NCBI GenBank assembly: GCA_934541115.1 | Contig: CAKTDF010000021.1 | Location: 1-35,078 of the forward strand | Origin: an uncultured Eubacteriales bacterium | GTDB taxonomy: Bacteria > Bacillota > Clostridia > Oscillospirales > Acutalibacteraceae | Direction of reading: 5' to 3' | DNA length: 35,078 bases | Part shown: in pieces, positions 30,753 to 35,078 of the stretch | How positions within the stretch are numbered: position 1 is the first letter of the stretch | Layout of the letters: each line of letters starts with the position of its first letter | Made by a program: the position numbers and the translations under genes | Notes under the pieces: generated by a model | What the model was told of the DNA's origin: nothing | Databases searched by the model: none | Seen by the model: the letters and a program-made list of their open reading frames with translations, nothing else

Positions 30753-30865
30753 GGATTATCGCGGTGCAGCTTTGCGGGCAACTCCCCTGCACTGCTTTAA
30801 ATCATTCGCAGCATTCTGCTCGCTGTAAGCAGGAGCGAGTGTTGCTCTGATTGAAAATCTATGAC
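30753..30865 (+). other. Structured 3' region, candidate small RNA
   Basis: No ORF. Two stem-loops precede the terminator: 30761-30795 (GTGCAG/CTGCAC extended by GC/GC and an inner GGG/CCC) and 30808-30845 (GCAGCA/TGTTGC around CTCGCT/AGCGAG, with CTGCT/AGCAG as an alternative). With the terminator at 30866 this makes a compact three-hairpin RNA end. No class is recognised. Confidence 0.45.
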
Positions 30866-30918
30866 AGGGCGGTCATGGAAAGGACGCAAAAAGCGTCTTT
30901 TTCGTGACCGCTCTTTTT
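30866..30918 (+). terminator. Very long terminator hairpin
   Basis: A 22-bp near-continuous stem (30866-30887 with 30893-30914, a few G-T pairs) capped by AAAAA, then TTTT. It ends the transcript of the 76-residue gene. Confidence 0.9.
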
Positions 30919-30950
30919 CCGTTTCAAAAGCGTTTTTTGAATCAAAAATA

Positions 30951-30979
30951 TTGAAAACGTCCGATTAAAATGATATCAT
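30951..30979 (+). promoter_or_regulatory. Promoter of the DUF6472-sdaA-eda operon
   Basis: TTGAAA (30951-30956), 17-base spacer, TATCAT (30974-30979), about 35 bases before the first ATG. Confidence 0.75.
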
Positions 30980-31012
30980 AAGCGTAGTTGTATGCAATAA
31001 GGAGTAACCGCT

Positions 31013-31189
31013 ATGGCAGGAAACAGCTGTGACTTTTGCGAGCATTATCTATATGACGAAGAAGATGACGTTTACTACTGCGATGTTTCGCTTGATGAGG
31101 ACGAAATGGAACGCTTTTTGACCGGACAAGGCACTTGCTCATTTTACAAGGCCTATGATGAATACAAGATGGTTGAAAAACAGAATTGA
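31013..31189 (+). CDS. DUF6472-like small Cys-rich protein
   Basis: 58 residues. Four cysteines (C6, C9, C23, C42) in a CDFC...YYC...TC pattern suit a zinc or iron-sulfur knuckle; the chain is very acidic (YDEEDDVYYCDVSLDEDEME). Layout fits the DUF6472 family of clostridia: C-x-x-C-x-x-Y-x-Y-D-E, then D-E-D-E-M-x-R-F-L and D-E-Y-K-x-V-x-K-Q. GGAG is 8 bases before the ATG. The gene starts the operon, and sdaA begins 10 bases after its stop using GAGGT that overlaps the stop. Function is not known. Confidence 0.82.
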   Translation: MAGNSCDFCEHYLYDEEDDVYYCDVSLDEDEMERFLTGQGTCSFYKAYDEYKMVEKQN

Positions 31190-31199
31190 GGTCGTTTTA

Positions 31200-32426
31200 A
31201 TGGAATCGCTCAGATATCTTTATAAAATCGGTCGCGGTCCGTCAAGCTCCCACACAATGGGTCCGGACAGGGCAGCGTGTCTTTTCAAAGCAAAGTATCC
31301 GCAGGCGGATAAATACACCGTATATCTTTACGGCTCGCTTTCAGACACGGGAAAAGGACACAAAACAGATGTTGCTATAATTGAAGCCTTGGCTCCGACA
31401 GAAACCGAGGTCGTTTTTGCCGGCACGCCGTCGTTCCCCCTACCGCATGAAAACACAATGGATTTTCACGCCGAAAAGGACGGAAAAGAAATCGGATTTG
31501 CCCGCATTATGAGTGTAGGCGGCGGAAATATTGTTGTTGAAGGCAGCAAAGCAGACGTCCATGAAGACGTTTATCCGGAACGTTCATTTGCCGAAATTGC
31601 GGAGTATTGCAGAGGCAAGCGTATACGATTGAGCGACTATGTTTTTGAAAGAGAGGGCATAGAGATCGGCGCCTATCTTCTGCGCGTATGGAACCTTATG
31701 AAGCAGACCATTCAGGACGGACTTTCAGCAAGCGGCATTCTTGACGGCGGACTTGAGGTTGAGCGCAAAGCCAAGTATCTCTATAATCAGCGCCACATTG
31801 ATGAAAGTGACATCACAAAGGAAAACCGCCTTGTTTGTGCATACGCTTTTGCCGTCAGTGAACAAAACGCCGGCAGCAGCATAGTTGTCACCGCGCCCAC
31901 CTGCGGCGCCTGCGCGGTTCTCCCCTCGGTTCTCAAATATATGCAGGACAGCCGCGGCTTTACCGATGATTACATTGTGCGCGCTCTTGCGGCAGCCGGA
32001 GTTATCGGCAACATTGTTAAAACGAACGCGTCCATAAGCGGTGCCGAATGCGGCTGCCAGGCTGAAATAGGTACCGCATGTTCAATGGCATCTGCCGCTC
32101 TTTGCGAACTGTTTTCAATGGATCTTGACCAAATCGAATACGCAGCCGAGGTTGCGATGGAGCACATGCTCGGACTCACCTGCGACCCGGTATGCGGACT
32201 TGTTCAGATTCCCTGCATTGAACGCAACGCAGTGGCTGCGATGAGAGCACTCAATGCGCTTTCGCTTGCTAACTTTCTTTCAAGCACAAGGAAGATTTCC
32301 TTTGACGATGTTGTTGAAACAATGTATCGCACCGGAAAGGACATCTCCTCAAGATATAAAGAGACCTCAAAAGGCGGACTTGCCGAAATTGAGCTTTCCA
32401 AAACGAAGAAAAAGGAGCAAAAATAA
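31200..32426 (+). CDS. sdaA: L-serine dehydratase (iron-sulfur, single chain)
   Basis: Deaminates L-serine to pyruvate and ammonia in the cytoplasm with an oxygen-sensitive 4Fe-4S cluster. 408 residues from ATG 31200 (GAGGT upstream), against about 454 in E. coli; both the beta-like N-terminal half (GRGPSSSHTMGP at 11-22, YGSLSDTGKGHKTD at 44-57) and the catalytic alpha half are in one chain. Cluster cysteines are in the conserved settings: TCGACAVLP (C235, C238), ECGCQAEIGTACS (C284, C286), CDPVCGLVQIPC (C328, C332, C339). Eda starts directly at its stop, so the two are translationally linked. Confidence 0.96.
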   Translation: MESLRYLYKIGRGPSSSHTMGPDRAACLFKAKYPQADKYTVYLYGSLSDTGKGHKTDVAIIEALAPTETEVVFAGTPSFPLPHENTMDFHAEKDGKEIGFARIMSVGGGNIVVEGSKADVHEDVYPERSFAEIAEYCRGKRIRLSDYVFEREGIEIGAYLLRVWNLMKQTIQDGLSASGILDGGLEVERKAKYLYNQRHIDESDITKENRLVCAYAFAVSEQNAGSSIVVTAPTCGACAVLPSVLKYMQDSRGFTDDYIVRALAAAGVIGNIVKTNASISGAECGCQAEIGTACSMASAALCELFSMDLDQIEYAAEVAMEHMLGLTCDPVCGLVQIPCIERNAVAAMRALNALSLANFLSSTRKISFDDVVETMYRTGKDISSRYKETSKGGLAEIELSKTKKKEQK

Positions 32427-33083
32427 ATGAACAGAACCGAAGTTATCGGAAGAATCACAGACTGCGGACTTGTTGCCGTTGTCAGGGCAGAAAGCGTGGA
32501 GCAGGCGGAACGTATTACAGAAGCTTGTGTTGAGGGCGGAGTTGCGGCAATTGAATTGACTTTCACAGTTCCGAAAGCCCACAAGCTCATTGAACATATG
32601 GCAGACAAATACATAAACAGCAGTGAAATAATTATCGGTGCCGGTACTGTTCTTGACAGCGAAACAGCACGAACAGCCATTCTTTCCGGCGCGCAGTATG
32701 TTGTTTCTCCGCACCTTGACGAGCGAATTGTTACGCTTTGCAACCGATATGCAATTGCCTGCATGCCCGGTATTTTTACGCCTACAGAGGCTGTAAAGGC
32801 TCTTGAACTCGGCGTTGACATTCTCAAAGTTTTTCCCGGCGACATTGCCACACCTAAATTTATCAAAGCTCTTCACGGTCCCCTGCCACAGGCAAGAATG
32901 ATGCCCTCCGGCGGCGTCAGCGTTGACAATGTTGAAGAATGGATCAAAGCCGGAGCCGTTGCCGTCGGCGCGGGCGGAAGTCTCACCGGCAAGGCAAAAG
33001 ACGGCAACTATGCCGCCGTTACACAAACGGCAAAGCTCTTTATAGAAAAAATACGCCGTGCAAGAGGATTTTCAAAAATCTGA
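32427..33083 (+). CDS. eda: KDPG/4-hydroxy-2-oxoglutarate (KHG) aldolase
   Basis: Class I aldolase splitting 2-keto-3-deoxy-6-phosphogluconate to pyruvate and glyceraldehyde 3-phosphate, or 4-hydroxy-2-oxoglutarate to pyruvate and glyoxylate. 218 residues, family size. The Schiff-base lysine is K134 in ILKVFPGD; the acid/base Glu43 lies in AAIELTFTVP; GAGTVLD, SPHLDE, CMPGIFTPTEA and PSGGVS are family blocks. AAGGAG lies within the sdaA end, and the ATG abuts the sdaA stop. Both genes yield pyruvate, so the operon may serve amino-acid or keto-acid use more than the Entner-Doudoroff path; no edd is seen. Confidence 0.94.
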   Translation: MNRTEVIGRITDCGLVAVVRAESVEQAERITEACVEGGVAAIELTFTVPKAHKLIEHMADKYINSSEIIIGAGTVLDSETARTAILSGAQYVVSPHLDERIVTLCNRYAIACMPGIFTPTEAVKALELGVDILKVFPGDIATPKFIKALHGPLPQARMMPSGGVSVDNVEEWIKAGAVAVGAGGSLTGKAKDGNYAAVTQTAKLFIEKIRRARGFSKI

Positions 33084-33103
33084 GCACTGAGTACGCACAT
33101 ATA

Positions 33104-33152
33104 AGAAAAAGCTATAATCACGCGGAAACACCGTGTAATTATAGCTTTTTCT
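33104..33152. terminator. Long bidirectional terminator after eda
   Basis: A 22-bp stem (33104-33125 with 33131-33152; one mismatch, one wobble) with five-base loop and A/T-rich base giving T runs on both strands. If the element at 33174 is removed it would lie about 20 bases from the M23 peptidase stop, so it probably served both genes. Confidence 0.88.
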
Positions 33153-33173
33153 GCGTTTATCTTTTTTCTTTCT

Positions 33174-33618
33174 TAAGCTGAGGAGAGTCGAACGCAATGC
33201 GCCTGAAGAATTTGTTTTCCGGCACATTGCGGCTCTTTTTGTCTCACAATACGAAAGTATTGCCTCGCCAAAGAAGAACCACACTGTACCAAAAAACAAA
33301 TCCATCAGGTGTGAAGCAGTTTTTTAAGAGCAAATTTTTGCCGAGACAAGGCAAAAAGGTGAGTAATGCTGACGCATTGCGAGGCTTTTTAAGGCAATAC
33401 CGCACAATTGAGGTGTACGAATTGCGCAGTAAGATTTTTCGTCAGGGTGTACAAAAATTTTGCAGGCTTGCTGACGCAAGTCAAGAAGTTTTTGTGCAGC
33501 ATGACGGGAACAGATTCAAGCAAGGTGTGCGCCGCAATTGCGCAGTATTGCCTTAATACGCAGTATCGGTGAAAATTTGCCTTAAAAAACCGCATTGAGT
33601 TCGACTCTCTTCAGCTTA
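33174..33618. mobile_element. MITE-like palindromic element with 28-bp terminal inverted repeats
   Basis: Left end 33174-33201 and right end 33591-33618 are inverted copies with two mismatches in 28. TA dinucleotides border both ends (33174-33175, 33617-33618), as for IS630/Tc1-mariner-type insertion. Inside are two palindromic arms: 33202-33222 with 33289-33309 (17 of 21 matching), tip CAATAC-GAAA-GTATTG; and a larger arm with 33319-33339 vs 33571-33590 and 33393-33413 vs 33532-33552 (18 of 21 matching), tip CTTGC-TGAC-GCAAG near 33466. No transposase is encoded; the 119-codon open frame (33197-33556) merely crosses the palindrome. The M23 peptidase stop codon is at its right border. Confidence 0.78.
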
Positions 33619-34674
33619 TCCGCCGACCTGAGCCTCGGAGAAGCGCTGCAATTCCGTTGGATAGCGTTTGTCAATGATGTCATACTTTCTGAAGTAATCG
33701 CCTGTTTCACTGTTTCTGATAACGGTGGCGCGATTTTTTGAAAGCAGCTTAACGAGTTTATATACATCGAGCCATATCTGATTTGTGCCCTCTTTCTGAC
33801 TCTCATCAAAAATCAGCTGCAACCCGAAGTGCAGATGCGGCACTGTCATTCCGTTGACATTTTCCTTTAATGAATACCCCGTCATGCCCATATACCCTAT
33901 CACCTGTCCCGCTTTCACAACGGTGCCCTGCTTTATGTCGGCACAATACGGGTGATCCTTTCTCAGATGTGCATAATAATATGAGCGTTTTTTGTCAAAT
34001 GAGCGAATACCGAGACGCCAGCCTCCATACTGATTCCAACCTATGCATTCAACAGTTCCTCCCTCAACTGCAACGATCGGCGTTCCCACATTGCCGAGCA
34101 GATCGTTGCCAAGGTGACTGCGACGGTAGCCGTATGAGCGCGATGAACCAAAGTCATCATAATGGCTGTATGAGAATCCTTCTGCAATCGGACTGTACGC
34201 AACCAATCCATAGCCGGAATAAAGCGCTTTTCCACCGTTTCCGTCCGGCTTTTCGCGTTCAAATTCACCGAGCAAACCACCGAGCATTGCCGAAAACGTC
34301 TCTTTGTAATATGTAAAGTATTTGTTTTCGCCAACAAGATCATCTATTGTGTTATTGTCTCCCAAAGCGTCCTTCATTTTTTGCAAATCGCGCGTTTTAT
34401 AGCCGTTCCAATTATTCCCGTTTTTTACGGCAAGGTATGAAAGCGAATCTATCCAACTGATATGATAAAGCTTGTCATAGGTTTCTATATCCAAAGCCAT
34501 AGTATCCTCAAGCGCTTTGAGACTGACGTTCAATTCAGCCCATTTTATATAAGCCTTTTCCGTCTCTGCTTTTTCCGCTCCGACCCTGAGAAAAGCAACG
34601 AGCGAAATAATCCCGGCAGCAAAAATTGCAGGCAGCAAAACAAAAAGAATTTTTCTTTTCAGTCTGATTATCAT
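33616..34674 (-). CDS. Membrane-anchored M23 family metallopeptidase
   Basis: 352 residues. A basic start (MIIRLKRK) and one membrane segment (ILFVLLPAIFAAGIISLVAF, residues 9-28) place the enzyme outside the cytoplasm. A coiled/helical stalk region (30-140) precedes the LytM/M23 domain (about 180-290). Zinc ligands and catalytic His are present: His187 and Asp191 in SHLGNDLLG, His236 in YYAHLRKD, His280 and His282 in PHLHFG. M23 enzymes cut peptidoglycan cross-bridges; related ones act in wall remodelling or sporulation. The tail after 300 is unassigned. GAGGG precedes the ATG. Its stop lies on the edge of the palindromic element; without the element a TAA would remain. Confidence 0.93.
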   Translation of the reverse strand: MIIRLKRKILFVLLPAIFAAGIISLVAFLRVGAEKAETEKAYIKWAELNVSLKALEDTMALDIETYDKLYHISWIDSLSYLAVKNGNNWNGYKTRDLQKMKDALGDNNTIDDLVGENKYFTYYKETFSAMLGGLLGEFEREKPDGNGGKALYSGYGLVAYSPIAEGFSYSHYDDFGSSRSYGYRRSHLGNDLLGNVGTPIVAVEGGTVECIGWNQYGGWRLGIRSFDKKRSYYYAHLRKDHPYCADIKQGTVVKAGQVIGYMGMTGYSLKENVNGMTVPHLHFGLQLIFDESQKEGTNQIWLDVYKLVKLLSKNRATVIRNSETGDYFRKYDIIDKRYPTELQRFSEAQVGG

Positions 34675-34847
34675 AGCGTCACCCTCTCTTTTCAGTTTAT
34701 GAGGTAGTGAGCCGTTTGAGAACAGAAAAGCAGTTCAGGAAAGACAGGTATCTTTTGCACAAAAGTCTCAAAGGCAATCAAAAGTCAGAAAATTAAAATA
34801 TAAAACGCCGTACATAATCTAAATCATTTGAAAATTATTCACCCCAC

Positions 34848-34875
34848 TTGACAGATAACCGCTCGTTGCTATAAT
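34848..34875 (+). promoter_or_regulatory. Promoter of a gene beginning beyond the window
   Basis: TTGACA (34848-34853), 16-base spacer, TATAAT (34870-34875). Predicted start near 34882. The stretch 34675-34847 has no gene; it holds only CTTTTG-CA-CAAAAG at 34755-34768 as a small dyad. Confidence 0.8.
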
Positions 34876-34881
34876 CATAGT

Positions 34882-35078
34882 AACCTAACGGCTTTGCAAA
34901 GGCACATCTGCAAACACCGATTGAAAAGATATATGCACACGGTATGTCGCTGACGGATTGCGATTACGACGCATGAGGTCAAATAGCTTCCTGCAAAGCC
35001 ATTTGAGGCAATGTGAGATGAATTAAATAAAAAAACAACCGAATGCAATGATTTCACCGACACTAAAGGAGAAACGCA
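34882..35078 (+). promoter_or_regulatory. Structured 5' leader of unknown class (riboswitch candidate)
   Basis: No ORF is supported. A perfect 9-bp helix GGCTTTGCA/TGCAAAGCC (34890-34898/34992-35000) encloses 93 bases in which CACCG/CGGTATG and TGAC/GTCA can form two more helices, giving a three-way-junction outline. An A/T-rich stretch and AAAGGAG (about 35067) follow at the window end, where a start codon would be expected just outside. I do not find the core motifs of lysine, TPP, SAM, purine, FMN, cobalamin, glycine, c-di-GMP or T-box leaders. Confidence 0.5.

Noticed and set aside
30866..30918. T-box antiterminator because of AGGGCGGTCATGG
   Set aside because: The conserved T-box sequence TGGNACCGCG is absent, and the downstream operon has its own promoter after the hairpin.
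33616..34343. Open frames opposite or across the M23 peptidase gene
   Set aside because: The minus-strand M23 frame has complete zinc-site motifs; the others lack ribosome sites and motifs.
34882..35078. c-di-GMP-I riboswitch because of GGCACATCTGCAAAC and TGCAAAGCC
   Set aside because: The order and the core GACGCAAAGCC/GGTAGCCGG-type blocks do not fit; kept as unclassified.

Overview
The window looks like chromosome from a low-to-moderate GC anaerobic Clostridia, most likely near Ruminococcaceae/Oscillospiraceae (inference). The pointers are near-consensus sigma-A promoters, AGGAGG ribosome sites, a PerR/reverse-rubrerythrin/rubredoxin peroxide operon, a lysine riboswitch, a short ProS of the type lacking the bacterial editing insertion, DUF4364 and DUF6472 proteins, and a BspA-type leucine-rich-repeat surface protein. 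No phage, conjugation or CRISPR genes are present.

Layout. 1-1280: 5' part of a secreted LRR protein, then a tRNA-Thr/tRNA-Tyr unit (minus strand). 1280-5110: a membrane-linked XRE regulator faces a fucA-fucU-fucI operon (minus) for L-fucose breakdown; no kinase or transporter is linked. 5110-12840: uvrC, a small XRE regulator, an MFS efflux-like gene behind a leader peptide and terminator (possible attenuation), a MATE exporter (minus), and a murD-uppP cell-wall operon. 12840-19600: a GPH-type sugar symporter with a zinc-ribbon partner, then proS and ileS (all minus). 19600-24700: a 44-residue secreted peptide gene, an XRE/zinc-ribbon regulator, a DUF4234 membrane protein, the perR-rbr-rubredoxin operon with PerR-type operators over its promoter, a YjjG-like phosphatase, a DUF4364 protein and a membrane-anchored protein. 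24700-27670: a consensus promoter, lysine riboswitch and terminator control an amino-acid ABC transporter. 27700-31190: several poorly characterised genes, each mostly with its own promoter and terminator. 31190-33100: L-serine dehydratase and KDPG/KHG aldolase. 33100-35078: a 445-bp palindromic element with 28-bp inverted termini, a membrane M23 peptidase (minus), and a promoter with a structured leader for a gene just outside the window.

Most striking points. (1) The riboswitch-controlled substrate-binding protein is circularly permuted: lobe 2 precedes lobe 1, and the protein ends at the hinge strand. (2) The element at 33174-33618 has nested inverted repeats and TA dinucleotides at both ends, like a MITE. 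(3) The leader at 34882-35078 is closed by a 9-bp helix and matches no riboswitch class I recognise. (4) The MFS gene has a five-codon upstream ORF followed by an intrinsic terminator.
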